A stretch of DNA of 64,000 bases, taken from Candidatus Pantoea deserta. GTDB lineage: Bacteria; Pseudomonadota; Gammaproteobacteria; Enterobacterales; Enterobacteriaceae. Each line of letters opens with the position of its first letter. The first letter of the stretch is position 1. This document shows, piece by piece, positions 1 through 9,789 of the stretch. The notes under the pieces are model-generated. The model had not been told where the DNA came from and did no database searches. It saw nothing but the letters and a program-made list of their open reading frames with translations. The translations under genes and the position numbers were made by a program. The stretch is from the NCBI RefSeq assembly GCF_003813865.1, contig NZ_RMVG01000011.1, forward strand, positions 1 to 64,000. The letters run 5' to 3'.

Positions 1-1619
1 TAGTTTTGCGACAGGCTGGATATTGGATCGTCAATGACAATAAGTTTTTCTCTGGCATCATATTCTTCGCGACTCCTTCTTCCCTGACAGGTTTCTATAA
101 AATATAAAAAGGCAATCAGAGTTTTTTCTCCCTCACTTAAGCAATGAAATACTCTTTCTTGATTTTCGCCATTCGTTCGCTCCAGATAATAGGAATCTTG
201 TTCTAAATCATGGAGCTTAATCCTAAAGCCAGATATGCCGAGTGCCTCCAGTCCATCATTTATTTTTTTCACTGTATCACTACAATTGACTATTTGACTT
301 TGAAGTTCACGAATTTCATTATGTAAGGATAATAACGCCTCCTTTATCTGACGCTCTTGTTCTTCCAACTCATCTATATTTAATTTAATTTTAGAAAGTT
401 TTTCATCATGTTTTGAAATTTCATCCATTGAAAGAAAACGAATGTGGCTACGCAGTCGTTGTTTCAGTTTTTCATATTCAGCTTGATAGTTATCAGCGCG
501 TTGATTATGTTCGGTAATGTTTAAAGATAATATTTCATAGGCAGAGTTAAATGAGTTAATATGATTTGACAGGTCTTCTAAATAAATAGGTTGAGAAGGT
601 GTAGAGATTTTTTTTAATATTAGTTTAAGATTGTTGTTCCAGCCCTTCATAAGATCGTTGAGCGCGCAGATAAGCGGACATTCTGGGGTTACAAGAGGAC
701 ACAACATTGCTTCACTCGACCATTTTTTTGCTACATCAAGCCATTTGCTAATGCGTTGCGCTAAGTTCTCCAGCTGCATAATAGAATCTTTCCAGCTGCG
801 TTCAAATAATGCAGAAATTTCCCGACGTAAATGATCTGCATCAATTTTACTCTGACAGAACGGGCACTCATCTTTGATTAGCCAGACTTGGCCCGATGCA
901 ACCCAATCTATGTTACCAAGTCTTGCAATTGCAGCCGAAAGCGTACTGTTTTCTGAAGGAATTAACATCTGATTAAGAAGTTCAATCTCTTGACTGTTTA
1001 TAGATGGTATAGATAATGTTGGGATTACGGCAAGATGATTCCCTTGGCTTAGCTTAAGCGCCTGAAGCTCAGAAATGAGATTCGTAGTGGTTGTTGTAAG
1101 AACATCCGGATGTCCGATAATCGCATGATAGAGTCGGTCTCCCTGCTTAGCTCCGGCCATCAAATCCCATAGCTCAGTAGTTCTAATCTCAGCAACGCTC
1201 CCTCGAATCCTTTCAGCACATTTTTCGCGGACTTGTTTAGCAATTCGCTCATTTTTATCTTTGTCAGTTTTTATCCAATTGATTTTATCTTTTATTTTAT
1301 CGGATTCTGCTTCTAGTTGTTCAATGCTGGCTCTTACCGTTGCATTCTCTTCACTTAAAGAAAAAATTCCGGGCTGGAACGCATTACTGAATAAATCAAC
1401 AACGTATTCTTGGCTGAATACCAAAGTACGCATATCAAGTGGTGGACTGAGGCTGCATTGCCTGTAGTCATGATGGTTTGGACGGTAGAAAAACCGCGAT
1501 ATTGTGGATTTCCCCGAACCATTTTGGCCGTAAATCATCGTTACAGGTTCGCTTAAATCAAATGTCACGGGCTCAGGGCCACAGTAACTCCGTACCTTAC
1601 TGAAAGAAAGTATGCTCAT
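1..1619 (-). CDS. PrrC/RloC-type AAA_13 ATPase, 3' end cut by window edge
   Basis: The reading frame starts at an ATG preceded by an AGGAAGG Shine-Dalgarno and stays open for 539 codons to the left edge, so the C-terminus is missing. Visible features in order: a P-loop GQNGSGKST near residue 30; the block FSQEYVV...PGIFSLSEEN typical of AAA_13 proteins (residues ~62-90); a CPFC motif at 252-255 that fits a zinc hook between coiled coils; a long charged coiled-coil stretch at ~390-470; an ABC-like signature LSEGEK at ~494; and a Walker B KLIVIDD at ~525. AAA_13 includes the anticodon nucleases PrrC and RloC, which cut tRNA when phage disrupts restriction, but many AAA_13 proteins lack a known nuclease. 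The catalytic part would lie beyond the edge, so nuclease function is inference. Base composition is clearly more AT-rich than in the genes to the right, suggesting horizontal acquisition. Confidence 0.8.
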   Translation of the reverse strand, partial: MSILSFSKVRSYCGPEPVTFDLSEPVTMIYGQNGSGKSTISRFFYRPNHHDYRQCSLSPPLDMRTLVFSQEYVVDLFSNAFQPGIFSLSEENATVRASIEQLEAESDKIKDKINWIKTDKDKNERIAKQVREKCAERIRGSVAEIRTTELWDLMAGAKQGDRLYHAIIGHPDVLTTTTTNLISELQALKLSQGNHLAVIPTLSIPSINSQEIELLNQMLIPSENSTLSAAIARLGNIDWVASGQVWLIKDECPFCQSKIDADHLRREISALFERSWKDSIMQLENLAQRISKWLDVAKKWSSEAMLCPLVTPECPLICALNDLMKGWNNNLKLILKKISTPSQPIYLEDLSNHINSFNSAYEILSLNITEHNQRADNYQAEYEKLKQRLRSHIRFLSMDEISKHDEKLSKIKLNIDELEEQERQIKEALLSLHNEIRELQSQIVNCSDTVKKINDGLEALGISGFRIKLHDLEQDSYYLERTNGENQERVFHCLSEGEKTLIAFLYFIETCQGRRSREEYDAREKLIVIDDPISSLSQN

Positions 1620-1981
1620 GGATGTCCCTTCCTGAAAATAAGCAGCGTTATTTTCTCTTCAGAGTAATTACTAGTGAATATGAGGTCCAGTAATAAATGA
1701 ATACATGAGCTTATGATTTTCCTTTGTGATTTACTTTCATCTTAAATCGTGACAATCTTTGCACTTTGAAAGAAAATGAGTTGATTTTCTCCATTAATTG
1801 TTATTCGAATTTTTCACCATGAACCTAAACTAAGCTACAAAATAATACAGCCAACAATATATTCCTTTAGAGGAATGAGAATATCATTTCTTGCTATGTA
1901 TTCCTGTATTGGAAAGATGTATAACCAGGTCCGAAATTAAGGCACAAGTCTTTTCCGCAATTCAAATTACCCAAACATGAA
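1620..1981. other. AT-rich intergenic region without a gene
   Basis: This 360-base stretch separates the acquired ATPase gene from the conserved hemW block. I see no open reading frame, tRNA or clear att-type repeat. It presumably carries the promoter of the leftward ATPase gene. A short inverted repeat (ATTCCT ... AGGAAT, around 1860-1878) is the only visible structure. The compositional border between AT-rich and GC-rich DNA falls at its right end. Confidence 0.6.
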
Positions 1982-2007
1982 AAAGCCGACCCTCTGGTCG
2001 GCTTTTC
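1982..2007 (-). terminator. Rho-independent terminator downstream of hemW
   Basis: A perfect 11-bp inverted repeat (AAAAGCCGACC / GGTCGGCTTTT) with a 4-base loop lies four bases beyond the hemW stop codon. It has A/T runs on both sides, so it can work in either direction. Confidence 0.9.
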
Positions 2008-2010
2008 CAC

Positions 2011-3150
2011 TCACTCCTCCGCCAGAAACAGCTCCAGCAGCGAGTTTAAAAACAGCTTGCCCTTATCCGTGATCTGCCAGTGCGTCGCGCTCTCCGCCAC
2101 GTAGCCTGCCGTAATCGCCGCATCCATCTGCGGACGAATTGTCTGCTCGCTTAATCCGGTGTAGCGGCTGAACTCGTCGCGCGGCGCGGCCTCCAGCAGT
2201 CGGAAGCGGTTCATAAAGTACTCGAACGGCTTCTCCGCGTCGGCCACCTCATACTGCTTCTCCTGATAGCGGCCTTGCATAAAACCGCGCGGATGACGCG
2301 TCTTCACGGTACGCACGATGCGCCCGTCCGGCTGGGTCAGCTTGCCATGCGCGCCGCAGCCGATGCCGAGGTAGTCGCCAAAGCGCCAGTAGTTAAGGTT
2401 ATGCTCGCAGCGATAGCCCGGCTTTGCGTAAGCGGAGGTCTCGTACTGCTGATAACCGGCGGCGGTCAGCAGGCGATCCCCCTGCTCGAAAATATCCCAC
2501 AGCGCGTCGTCGTCCGGCAGCGTTGGCGGACGCGAGCCAAACAGGGTATTCGGCTCAATGGTCAGCTGATACCAGGAGAGGTGCGGGGGATTGAGCGCAA
2601 TCGCCTGTTTCAGATCGCTTAGCGCCTCCTCCAGCGACTGATCGGGCAGGCCGTGCATCAGGTCGAGGTTGAAGCTGCGCAGATGCAGGCCTTCAGCCAG
2701 CTGCGCAGCGCGCTTCGCCTCGTCGGGACCGTGGATGCGTCCCAGCCGTTCCAGCTTCTGCGGGCTAAAACTCTGCACGCCGATGGAGATGCGGTTAATG
2801 CCCGCGCGCTGGTAAGCGCTAAAGCGGTCGGCTTCCACGGTGCCGGGGTTGGCCTCCATGGTCACTTCCGCGTCGGCGGCCAGCGGCAGACGCGCGCGCA
2901 CGCCATCCATCAGCATCTGCATGGCTTCGCTGCTGAGCAGACTTGGCGTGCCGCCGCCGATAAAGATAGTGCGCACCTCGCGTCCGTGCGTCAGCGGCAG
3001 ATCGTTTTCCAGATCGCGCAGCAGGTGCTGCACATACTCGATGTGCGGCACCTCGCCTTTTAACGCATGGGAATTAAAGTCGCAGTAAGGACACTTCTGC
3101 ACACACCAGGGAATATGGATGTACAGGCTTAACGGCGGTAAATCAGGCAT
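2011..3150 (-). CDS. hemW: Radical SAM heme chaperone HemW
   Basis: 379 residues, matching the enteric HemW family (formerly called HemN-like or YggW). The radical SAM cluster motif CVQKCPYC is at residues 16-23, followed by the GGGTPS motif that binds S-adenosylmethionine. HemW binds heme and helps insert it into target proteins. It is not the oxygen-independent coproporphyrinogen oxidase HemN, despite the similarity. The start codon lies inside the 3' end of rdgB (8-bp overlap), so the two are probably translationally coupled at the end of a leftward yggS-yggT-rdgB-hemW operon, the same order as in E. coli. Confidence 0.95.
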   Translation of the reverse strand: MPDLPPLSLYIHIPWCVQKCPYCDFNSHALKGEVPHIEYVQHLLRDLENDLPLTHGREVRTIFIGGGTPSLLSSEAMQMLMDGVRARLPLAADAEVTMEANPGTVEADRFSAYQRAGINRISIGVQSFSPQKLERLGRIHGPDEAKRAAQLAEGLHLRSFNLDLMHGLPDQSLEEALSDLKQAIALNPPHLSWYQLTIEPNTLFGSRPPTLPDDDALWDIFEQGDRLLTAAGYQQYETSAYAKPGYRCEHNLNYWRFGDYLGIGCGAHGKLTQPDGRIVRTVKTRHPRGFMQGRYQEKQYEVADAEKPFEYFMNRFRLLEAAPRDEFSRYTGLSEQTIRPQMDAAITAGYVAESATHWQITDKGKLFLNSLLELFLAEE

Positions 3151-3736
3151 TGCGCATCGCTTCCAGCAGCAGCGTCAATGCTTTACCCCGATGAGAAACC
3201 GCGCCCTTTTCCGTTTTGCTTAGCTCAGCGGCGGTTTTGCCCAGTTCAGGCACGTAGAAAATCGGATCGTAGCCAAAGCCGCCTTCACCAGCGGCGGAGC
3301 GGGTGATTTCGCCCGCCCAGCTGCCGTGGAACACCAGCGGCGTCGGATCCTCTGCGTGACGCAGATAGACCAGCACGCAGTGGAACTGCGCCTGACGTTC
3401 ACCGTCCGGCACCCCATCCAGCGCCTTCAGCAGTTTTTCCAGATTGTCACTATCGCTGGCCGATTCGCCGGCGTAGCGCGCCGAATAGATGCCCGGCGCG
3501 CCGCCCAGCGCATCCACCGCCAGACCAGAGTCGTCGGCGATGGCGGGCAGACCGGTAATCTGCGCCGCATGGCGCGCTTTCAGGATGGCGTTTTCGATAA
3601 AGGTCAGGCCGGTCTCTTCCGCCGACTCTACGCCCAGATCGGTTTGCGCCACAATATCCAGGCCAAAGGCGGAAAGCAGATCCGCCAGTTCACGTACCTT
3701 GCCGGGATTGCCGGTGGCGAGCACAACTTTTTGCAT
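3143..3736 (-). CDS. rdgB: dITP/XTP pyrophosphatase RdgB
   Basis: 197 residues, the usual family length. It hydrolyses non-canonical purine triphosphates (ITP, dITP, XTP) to monophosphates, keeping them out of DNA and RNA. The substrate loop ATGNPGK lies near the N-terminus, and ADDSGL supplies the metal-binding and catalytic acids near residue 70. I chose the internal ATG (MQKVV) because it has a GGAAC ribosome site and matches the family start; an in-frame ATG 15 bases upstream has no such site. It sits between yggT and hemW and overlaps hemW by 8 bp. Confidence 0.95.
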   Translation of the reverse strand: MQKVVLATGNPGKVRELADLLSAFGLDIVAQTDLGVESAEETGLTFIENAILKARHAAQITGLPAIADDSGLAVDALGGAPGIYSARYAGESASDSDNLEKLLKALDGVPDGERQAQFHCVLVYLRHAEDPTPLVFHGSWAGEITRSAAGEGGFGYDPIFYVPELGKTAAELSKTEKGAVSHRGKALTLLLEAMRNA

Positions 3737-3753
3737 AGCAGTTCCAGTCATAT

Positions 3754-4308
3754 TTACAGCAGAAACCAGAGTCCGGGGAACAGGTCCATACCAAGGAAAT
3801 TCAGCGCATAGAGCACCAGAATGACAATCATCGCCGAGAAGTCGATACCGCCCATTGCGGGCAGAACGCGGCGAATCGGCGCCATCAGCGGTTCAGTCAG
3901 TTGAACCAGCACATAGTCCAGCGGGCCGCGACCCTGGCTAATCCAGCTCATCAGCGAACGAATGATAATCACCCAGAACACCAGATAACCGGCGGACTTT
4001 ACCAGCGACAGCAGGCCGACCAGCAGGTTCGCCGGATCGACTGAGAACGCGCCGACCTGAATCAGCAGCAGAATCGGGTACTTCAGCGTTGTCAGTACAA
4101 ACGCCAGCAGCAGCGAGGCGGTATCGATCGGCCCGATGGCCGGAATAACGCGACGCAGCGGCTTAATAATCGGCTGAGTGATTTTGACCACGAACTGCGA
4201 CAGCGGATTATAAAAGTCACAGCGTGACCACTGCATCCAGATGCGCAGCAGCAGCACCATCACGTACAGGTCGATCAGCGTTTTGACTAAAAACGTCAGT
4301 GTTAACAT
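3754..4308 (-). CDS. yggT: YggT family inner-membrane protein
   Basis: 184 residues consisting of two YGGT units. Each has hydrophobic segments followed by a conserved polar motif (residues such as [13 protein letters not shown] and [13 protein letters not shown]). The protein is an integral inner-membrane protein; roles in osmotic protection have been proposed for homologues. The ATG at 4308 follows a GAGGAA ribosome site at good spacing and matches the family start, whereas the more upstream TTG does not. It lies 12 bp after yggS and 17 bp before rdgB in one leftward operon. Confidence 0.9.
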   Translation of the reverse strand: MLTLTFLVKTLIDLYVMVLLLRIWMQWSRCDFYNPLSQFVVKITQPIIKPLRRVIPAIGPIDTASLLLAFVLTTLKYPILLLIQVGAFSVDPANLLVGLLSLVKSAGYLVFWVIIIRSLMSWISQGRGPLDYVLVQLTEPLMAPIRRVLPAMGGIDFSAMIVILVLYALNFLGMDLFPGLWFLL

Positions 4309-4320
4309 GGGGTTCCTCAA

Positions 4321-5028
4321 TTATTGTTGTGGGTTGCGCGCAGCGTCTCGCGCGCCAAAAATCGCGGTGCCGATACGCACCATAGTGCTGCCCGCTTCGA
4401 TCGCCGCTTCCATGTCGTCGCTCATTCCCAGAGAAAGCGTATCGACGTCGGGGTAGTGCTGCTTCAGCTGGCGGAAGGCATCAGCCATCTGCTGACACAC
4501 TGCCAGCTGACGCGAGTGGTCGCTCTCAGGCGCCGGAATCGCCATCAGTCCGCGCAGGCGCAGTCGCGGCAGCGCGGCCACCTGCTGCGCCAGTTCGGGC
4601 AAAGCCTCCAGCATGATGCCAGATTTGCTGTTTTCGTCACTGATATTTACCTGAATCAACACATTCAGCGGCGGCAGCGAGGCCGGACGCTGATCGCTCA
4701 GGCGCTGGGCGATCTTCAGCCTGTCCACCGTGTGGCACCAGGCGAAATGCTCCGCCACCAGACGGCTCTTATTCGACTGCAACGGTCCGATGAAGTGCCA
4801 TTGCACCTCAGGATGTGCGGCCAGCGCCTCAATCTTTTCAACCCCTTCCTGCACGTAATTTTCGCCAAAAGCAAGCTGACCGGCGGCGATGGCTTCTCTG
4901 ACCGCGCTCGCAGGTTTGGTTTTGCTCACGGCAAGCAGGGTAACTTCTTCTGGATCGCGCCCGCATTGCGTTGCAGCAGCGCGGATTCGCTGACGCAGTT
5001 GCTGTAGGTTGTGCTGAATTGAGGTCAT
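4321..5028 (-). CDS. yggS: PLP homeostasis protein YggS (PLPBP)
   Basis: 235 residues of the COG0325/PROSC family, a pyridoxal phosphate-binding TIM-barrel protein without known catalytic activity that buffers vitamin B6 levels. The PLP lysine is K36 in AVSKTK. The motifs FGENYVQE, WHFIGPLQSNK and LSMGMSDDMEAAI-type are all present. The reading frame could extend upstream, but only the ATG at 5028 (MTSIQHN) has a ribosome site and matches family length. It is the first gene of the leftward yggS-yggT-rdgB-hemW operon. It diverges from yggR with only 16 bp between start codons, so its promoter must overlap yggR coding sequence or vice versa. Confidence 0.94.
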   Translation of the reverse strand: MTSIQHNLQQLRQRIRAAATQCGRDPEEVTLLAVSKTKPASAVREAIAAGQLAFGENYVQEGVEKIEALAAHPEVQWHFIGPLQSNKSRLVAEHFAWCHTVDRLKIAQRLSDQRPASLPPLNVLIQVNISDENSKSGIMLEALPELAQQVAALPRLRLRGLMAIPAPESDHSRQLAVCQQMADAFRQLKQHYPDVDTLSLGMSDDMEAAIEAGSTMVRIGTAIFGARDAARNPQQ

Positions 5029-5044
5029 CGTCAGGAGGCTTTCT

Positions 5045-6157
5045 ATGGAGTTGGAAGAGATCGTGGCGCTTAGTGTAAAGCATAATGCCGCCGATCTGCA
5101 CCTGTGCAGCGGACATTCGCCGCGCTGGCGACGGCACGGCAGGCTGGAACCCATTCCGGATATCAGGCCGCTGACGGCTGACTGGCTGGCGCGCTTTACT
5201 GAGCGTTACCTTAACGCGCGGCAGCGCGAAGAGCTGGCGGCGCAGGGGCAAACCGATTTTGCGCTCTGCCTCGCCAGCGGCCAGCGGCTGCGCGCCAATC
5301 TGTTTACCCAGCGGCAGGGGCTGTCGCTGGCGCTGCGCACGCTGGCAACCGACTGTCCGGCGCTGGAAAGCCTGCACTTGCCGCCGGTGGTGTCGCGCTG
5401 GCTGACGCTGGAGGACGGGCTGATACTGGTCACAGGCGCGACCGGCAGCGGAAAATCAACCACGCTCGCCGCGCTGGTCGATGCGATCAATCGCCAGCAG
5501 GCAAAGCACATTATCACGCTGGAGGACCCTGTTGAGTTCGTGCATCAGAGCCAGCGGTCACTGATCCAGCAGCGCGAGATTGGCACCCACTGCGCCTCTT
5601 TTAGCCTGGGGCTGCGCGCCGCGCTGCGTGAAGATCCAGATGTGATCCTGCTTGGCGAGCTGCGCGACAGCGACACCATTCGTCAGGCGCTTACCGCGGC
5701 GGAAACCGGTCATCTGGTGCTGGCGACGCTGCATACCCGCGGCGCGGCGCAGGCGATAGACCGGCTGGTGGATGTCTGCCCGGCGGTGGAGAAAAATCTG
5801 GTGCGCACGCAGCTGGCGGGTAGTCTGAAGGCGGTGATGGCGCAGAAGCTGGTGCCGGCCAATGGCGGCGGTCGCATCGGACTGTTTGAGGTGCTCACCG
5901 CCACGCCCGCGATTGCCAACCTGATCCGCGATGGCAAAATGCATCAGATTGGCGGGCTGCTGCAAACCGGCGCGCAGGCTGGCATGCAAACCTTTGAACA
6001 GAGCCTGCTGGCACGGCAGCGGGAAGGGCTAATCGCCCGTGCGTCTGACGAGGGCGAACGGCCAGCCGAAAGCGGCGATCAGTGGGTCTCGAACCAGTCC
6101 TGCAAAATAATGGCGGCGGACTGCGAATCTACCGAGCCTTTATTCAGCGCTCGATAG
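5045..6157 (+). CDS. yggR: PilT/YggR-type secretion ATPase
   Basis: 370 residues; a hexameric ATPase of the PilT/GspE class. Walker A is GATGSGKST at residues 131-139. The Asp box (TLEDPVEF), Walker B region ([12 protein letters not shown]) and His box ([11 protein letters not shown]) follow in the normal order. PilT proteins retract type IV pili, but no pilus genes are seen here, so this is an orphan copy as in E. coli. The last ~40 residues run antisense through the 3' end of ruvX. E. coli YggR is about 326 residues, so the tail may be a drifted extension of no function. Confidence 0.9.
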   Translation: MELEEIVALSVKHNAADLHLCSGHSPRWRRHGRLEPIPDIRPLTADWLARFTERYLNARQREELAAQGQTDFALCLASGQRLRANLFTQRQGLSLALRTLATDCPALESLHLPPVVSRWLTLEDGLILVTGATGSGKSTTLAALVDAINRQQAKHIITLEDPVEFVHQSQRSLIQQREIGTHCASFSLGLRAALREDPDVILLGELRDSDTIRQALTAAETGHLVLATLHTRGAAQAIDRLVDVCPAVEKNLVRTQLAGSLKAVMAQKLVPANGGGRIGLFEVLTATPAIANLIRDGKMHQIGGLLQTGAQAGMQTFEQSLLARQREGLIARASDEGERPAESGDQWVSNQSCKIMAADCESTEPLFSAR

Positions 6158-6495
6158 CCGCCGCGCTCAAACAGGCCGGCGCGCGCCTCCACCGTGCTGA
6201 GGCGCTCGTCCTGTAGCTCAACGCGAATGCCGAAGCGGCCATGCAGGCGGCTGGCGAACTTACGCGCGCGCGCGGTCAGCGGCTGCTCGGTGCCGTCCAT
6301 ATTCAGCGGCAGGCCGACCACGACGAAATCAGGCTGCCACTCTTTCAGCAGACGCTCTATCTGTAGCCAGTCCGGCGTGCCGTCCTGCGCCTTCAGGGCG
6401 GCGAGAGGGCGGGCGCTGCCGGTGAGCTGTTGACCCACGGCCACGCCGATGCTTTTGGTGCCGAAGTCAAAACCTAACAGGGTTTGCGTCGTCAT
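6079..6495 (-). CDS. ruvX: Holliday junction resolvase-like protein RuvX/YqgF
   Basis: 138 residues with an RNase H-like fold. The first acidic residue is D10 in [11 protein letters not shown], with DERLST and the C-terminal VDSQSAA region supplying the others. YqgF acts in processing the 5' end of pre-16S rRNA, and it is also called a putative Holliday junction resolvase. Its start codon overlaps the yqgE stop by one base (TGATG), so the two are coupled. Its 3' end overlaps convergent yggR by 79 bp. Confidence 0.94.
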   Translation of the reverse strand: MTTQTLLGFDFGTKSIGVAVGQQLTGSARPLAALKAQDGTPDWLQIERLLKEWQPDFVVVGLPLNMDGTEQPLTARARKFASRLHGRFGIRVELQDERLSTVEARAGLFERGGYRALNKGSVDSQSAAIILQDWFETH

Positions 6496-7058
6496 CAGGC
6501 GTGTCCCGCATCGCTGGCGATACTGTGAATATCGATGCCCATGCTGCGGGCGGCTTCGCGCCAGCGTTCGGCAATCGGCGTCTGGAACAGAATATTGCTG
6601 TTGGCCGGCGTGGTGAGCCAGGCGTTCTCCATCAGCTCATTCTCCAGCTGATCTTTCTCCCAGGCGCAGTAGCCCAGCGCCACCAGCACATGCTCCGGCT
6701 GCGAAGCCGTGCCGAGTGACTCCAGCACGTCGCGCGAGGTGGTGATCACCGTGGTGTCTGAGATACGAATGCTGGAGGAGAAGGTACGCTGCGCGGAGTG
6801 GAGAATAAAGCCGCGGTCGTCGGCCAGCGGGCCGCCGCTGAAAACAGGTTTATCCAGACGAATGGCAGGATCGCGCTCGCCAGAGACTATTTTCAGCTTC
6901 TTTAAAATGCCTTCGACCGTCAGGTTTTCCATCGGCTTATTAATAATTAAGCCCATCGCGCCTTCTTCATTGTGCTCGCAGACATAGACCACGGAGCGTC
7001 TGAAAAAAGGATCCTGTAGGGAAGGCATGGCAATCAAAAAATGATGCTGTAAATTCAT
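6495..7058 (-). CDS. yqgE: UPF0301/DUF179 protein YqgE
   Basis: 187 residues, as in E. coli. A soluble protein of the AlgH/UPF0301 family with unknown biochemical activity; motifs such as GLIINKPM and FSGGPL are typical. The start at MNLQHHF is chosen by family alignment, although an in-frame ATG lies 18 bases upstream. It is coupled to ruvX by a one-base overlap. It is separated from upstream gshB by a hairpin that looks like a terminator, so part of its expression must come from its own promoter or read-through. Confidence 0.92.
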   Translation of the reverse strand: MNLQHHFLIAMPSLQDPFFRRSVVYVCEHNEEGAMGLIINKPMENLTVEGILKKLKIVSGERDPAIRLDKPVFSGGPLADDRGFILHSAQRTFSSSIRISDTTVITTSRDVLESLGTASQPEHVLVALGYCAWEKDQLENELMENAWLTTPANSNILFQTPIAERWREAARSMGIDIHSIASDAGHA

Positions 7059-7069
7059 TCTCACTCGAT

Positions 7070-7102
7070 GTACCAAAAATAGCCGGCGCGCGGGCGCGCC
7101 GG
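7070..7102 (-). terminator. Terminator-like hairpin between gshB and yqgE
   Basis: Positions 7083-7102 form a perfect 8-bp GC-rich stem (CCGGCGCG / CGCGCCGG) with a 4-base loop. On the minus strand it is followed by CTATTTTTGG. It lies 37 bases after the gshB stop and 12 bases before the yqgE start region, so it ends or attenuates gshB transcription. Confidence 0.75.
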
Positions 7103-7139
7103 TTTGGGTTGATCACGGAGCCTGGCTCCAGGGTCATGT

Positions 7140-8084
7140 TCAGCCCAGACGCTTCTCGATAGCGTCCATCAGCATACCGGTGATGGAGATCGGGAATGCG
7201 GCTTCGATTTCGCGCACGCAGGTCGGGCTGGTGACGTTCACTTCAGTGAGTTTATCACCAATGATGTCCAGGCCGACAAAAATCAGTCCTTTTGCTTTCA
7301 GCGTGGGACCGACGCGACGCGCGATTTCCCAGTCGCTTTCGCTCAGCGGGCGCGCTTCGCCGCGGCCGCCTGCGGCGAGGTTGCCGCGCGTTTCGCCGCC
7401 CTGCGGAATACGCGCCAGGCAGTAAGGCACCGGCTCGCCGTCGACGACCAGCACGCGTTTGTCGCCGTCTTTAATCGCTGGCAGATAATTCTGCGCCATG
7501 CAGAAGAACTGGCCGTGGTTGGTCAGCGTCTCGGTGATTACGCCGAAGTTCGCATCGTCCTGCTTCACGCGGAAGATAGACGCGCCGCCCATGCCGTCCA
7601 GCGGCTTCATAATAATATCGCCGTGCTCCTGCCAGAAGGCGCGCAGCTTCTCTTTGCTACGGGTGACCAGCGTATCCGGCGTAAACTCAGAGAACCATGC
7701 AGTATAGAGCTTTTCGTTACAGTCGCGCAGGCTCTGCGGTTTATTTACGATCAGCGTGCCCTGCTCTTCGGCGCGCTCCAGAATATAGGTGGCGTAGATA
7801 AACTCGGTGTCGAACGGGGGATCCTTACGCATCAGCACTACGTTTAGATCGGCCAGCTTGATCTCCTGCTCGCTGCCAAACTCGTACCATTTATCGTAGT
7901 TCTGATCCACGCTCAGCAGGCGCGTACGGGCATAAGAGACGCCTCCGCGCAGCGAGAGATCGCCCATCTCCATGTAGTGAATTTCGTAACCGCGGCGCTG
8001 TGCTTCCAGCAACATAGCGAAGCTGGTGTCTTTTTTAATGTTAATGGACGCGATGGGGTCCATAACGATGCCAAGTTTAATCAT
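7140..8084 (-). CDS. gshB: Glutathione synthetase
   Basis: 314 residues, slightly under the E. coli length. It joins gamma-glutamylcysteine and glycine using ATP to make glutathione in the cytoplasm. The N-terminal MIKLGIVMDPI and the ATP-grasp motif KPLDGMGGASIF (about residue 160) are typical, as is the C-terminal metal-binding segment EVNVTSPT. It lies between rsmE and yqgE on the minus strand. The 116-bp gap to rsmE holds only a short GGCGGT/ACCGCC hairpin. Confidence 0.96.
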   Translation of the reverse strand: MIKLGIVMDPIASINIKKDTSFAMLLEAQRRGYEIHYMEMGDLSLRGGVSYARTRLLSVDQNYDKWYEFGSEQEIKLADLNVVLMRKDPPFDTEFIYATYILERAEEQGTLIVNKPQSLRDCNEKLYTAWFSEFTPDTLVTRSKEKLRAFWQEHGDIIMKPLDGMGGASIFRVKQDDANFGVITETLTNHGQFFCMAQNYLPAIKDGDKRVLVVDGEPVPYCLARIPQGGETRGNLAAGGRGEARPLSESDWEIARRVGPTLKAKGLIFVGLDIIGDKLTEVNVTSPTCVREIEAAFPISITGMLMDAIEKRLG

Positions 8085-8200
8085 TATTCTCTCCTCAGAG
8101 AGGCGGTCTTTACCGCCCCGTTCCGTGCGGTCAGTCTGTGCTGACCAGTCAGGACGCCAGTGAGTGCTGCGCGCGTCTTAATATAAACCCTGATTATTCC

Positions 8201-8932
8201 CTAGCCCAGATCGCCAAACCTCACCTGAAGTGCCGTAATCGCGGTGAGCGCGGTGGTTTCCGTGCGTAAAACGCGCGGACCGAGCAAAATATCGGTAAAG
8301 CCGTGCTCGCCGGTCATGGCAATCTCTTCGCCGCTCAGCCCGCCTTCCGGCCCAATCAGCAGGCGAACCCGGTCAACCGGCTGCGGCAGGGTATTGATGC
8401 TGTGCTGCGCGCGCGGATGCAGGTTCAGCTTCAGACCGCTGTCTGCTTCGGCGCACCAGGCCTCCAGCGTCATCGCCGGGCGAATTTCCGGCACGCGATT
8501 GCGCCCGCACTGTTCGCAGGCGGCGATAGCGATCTTTTGCCACTGCTGGCGCTTTTTCGCCAGCCGTTCAGCATCCAGCTTGACGCCGCAGCGTTCGGAA
8601 AACAGGGGAGTGATCACGCTCACGCCCAGTTCAATGGATTTCTGGATAGTGAACTCCATTTTTTCGCCGCGCGACATCACCTGGCCGAGATGCAGAAACA
8701 GGGGAGATTCACGATCGTCAGGCTGGCCTTCAAGGACTCTTACTTTTACACGCTTTTTATCTGCAAGAGTGATCTCTGCCGCAAAAGTCAGATTAGTGCC
8801 ATCAAAGAGTTCCAGACGCTGGCCGCTGGTCATGCGCAGGACGCGTCCAACATGATTAGAGGCGTCTTCGTCCAGCGTAATTTCGCTGCCGCTGGTTAAA
8901 GGTTCGGAATGATAAATGCGAGGTATGCGCAT
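8201..8932 (-). CDS. rsmE: 16S rRNA (uracil-1498 N3)-methyltransferase RsmE
   Basis: 243 residues of the SPOUT (knotted) methyltransferase class. An N-terminal PUA-like RNA-binding part is followed by the SAM-binding knot with LIGPEGG near residue 195 and [11 protein letters not shown] near the C-terminus, both diagnostic for RsmE. It methylates U1498 in the 30S subunit. It starts at MRIPRIYH and lies between endA and gshB as in E. coli. Confidence 0.95.
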   Translation of the reverse strand: MRIPRIYHSEPLTSGSEITLDEDASNHVGRVLRMTSGQRLELFDGTNLTFAAEITLADKKRVKVRVLEGQPDDRESPLFLHLGQVMSRGEKMEFTIQKSIELGVSVITPLFSERCGVKLDAERLAKKRQQWQKIAIAACEQCGRNRVPEIRPAMTLEAWCAEADSGLKLNLHPRAQHSINTLPQPVDRVRLLIGPEGGLSGEEIAMTGEHGFTDILLGPRVLRTETTALTAITALQVRFGDLG

Positions 8933-9005
8933 ACAGGCCCTGAAAGCTGAGCGCCGCGCACGCGGCGCGGCGGAATCGAGAAGACGTTAGTGTAGGGCAG
9001 TGATT

Positions 9006-9713
9006 TTAACGCTGGCAAGCCTGCTGCACATAAGGATTGTGATTGCCCTGCACGCGGGCGATGCGCTGGTCGCGTTCACACTCCCAGCGGGAGACCGGAT
9101 ACTGCTTGTCCCAGACGGTAAAGAGCTGCGTCTGCTGGCGCGACAGGCGCAGATGATACTGGTCGCGCATATAGAAGTAGGTGCGCGCGATGGCGCCGCG
9201 GGCGCGGGCGGGCGGCTCGGCCTGTTTGTATTTAAAGTCGACCTTCATGGCGCACTGGCCGTACTGCTGTTCGCCGCCGTTCCACTGGCTGTAGGCGAAG
9301 TTGCCGCGATCGCCGTTTACTTCGCCCACAGCCGGTTGCAGGTTATGCAGATCGCTTTCGATGCGGCGATATTCCGCGTCTTTGCTGCAATTTTTGCGGC
9401 CGCCGTTCTGCCAGCACTGACGCTGATGGCCAAACTCCCAGGCCGGCATCACATGTTCCCACTCGATGCGCCCGGCGCGGCTGGCGTTTTTACGCACCTG
9501 ATAGCCGCAGCTGCTGAGGTCGGGAATGCCTTTTTTACCCTGCCAGTTAATTTTACAGCCGCAGTAAAAGGAGCCGGGCGCATCGGCATTGATGGCGGCG
9601 GCGAAGATTTTTGCCTGCTGAAAATTATTCTGATGGTAGTTATCCAGCGAAAGCGCCTGAGTGGCGAACGGGGAGAGCAACAGCGTGACGGCAGCGATAA
9701 ATTTGCGAGACAT
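9006..9713 (-). CDS. endA: Periplasmic endonuclease I (EndA)
   Basis: 235 residues, identical in length to E. coli EndA. A Sec signal peptide (hydrophobic to about ATQA at residue 20) sends it to the periplasm. The [11 protein letters not shown] segment carries the catalytic histidine of the endonuclease I family. Several cysteines (in YCGCK, SSCGY, RQCWQ, NCSKD and others) fit the known disulphide-stabilised fold. It cuts double-stranded DNA non-specifically. Confidence 0.96.
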   Translation of the reverse strand: MSRKFIAAVTLLLSPFATQALSLDNYHQNNFQQAKIFAAAINADAPGSFYCGCKINWQGKKGIPDLSSCGYQVRKNASRAGRIEWEHVMPAWEFGHQRQCWQNGGRKNCSKDAEYRRIESDLHNLQPAVGEVNGDRGNFAYSQWNGGEQQYGQCAMKVDFKYKQAEPPARARGAIARTYFYMRDQYHLRLSRQQTQLFTVWDKQYPVSRWECERDQRIARVQGNHNPYVQQACQR

Positions 9714-9789
9714 ATTCCAGAATTCTACTCAGTCGGAAAAAGGGCGGCAGGGTAGCAGAATGGCGTAACGAGCGGAATGAGAATTGCCC

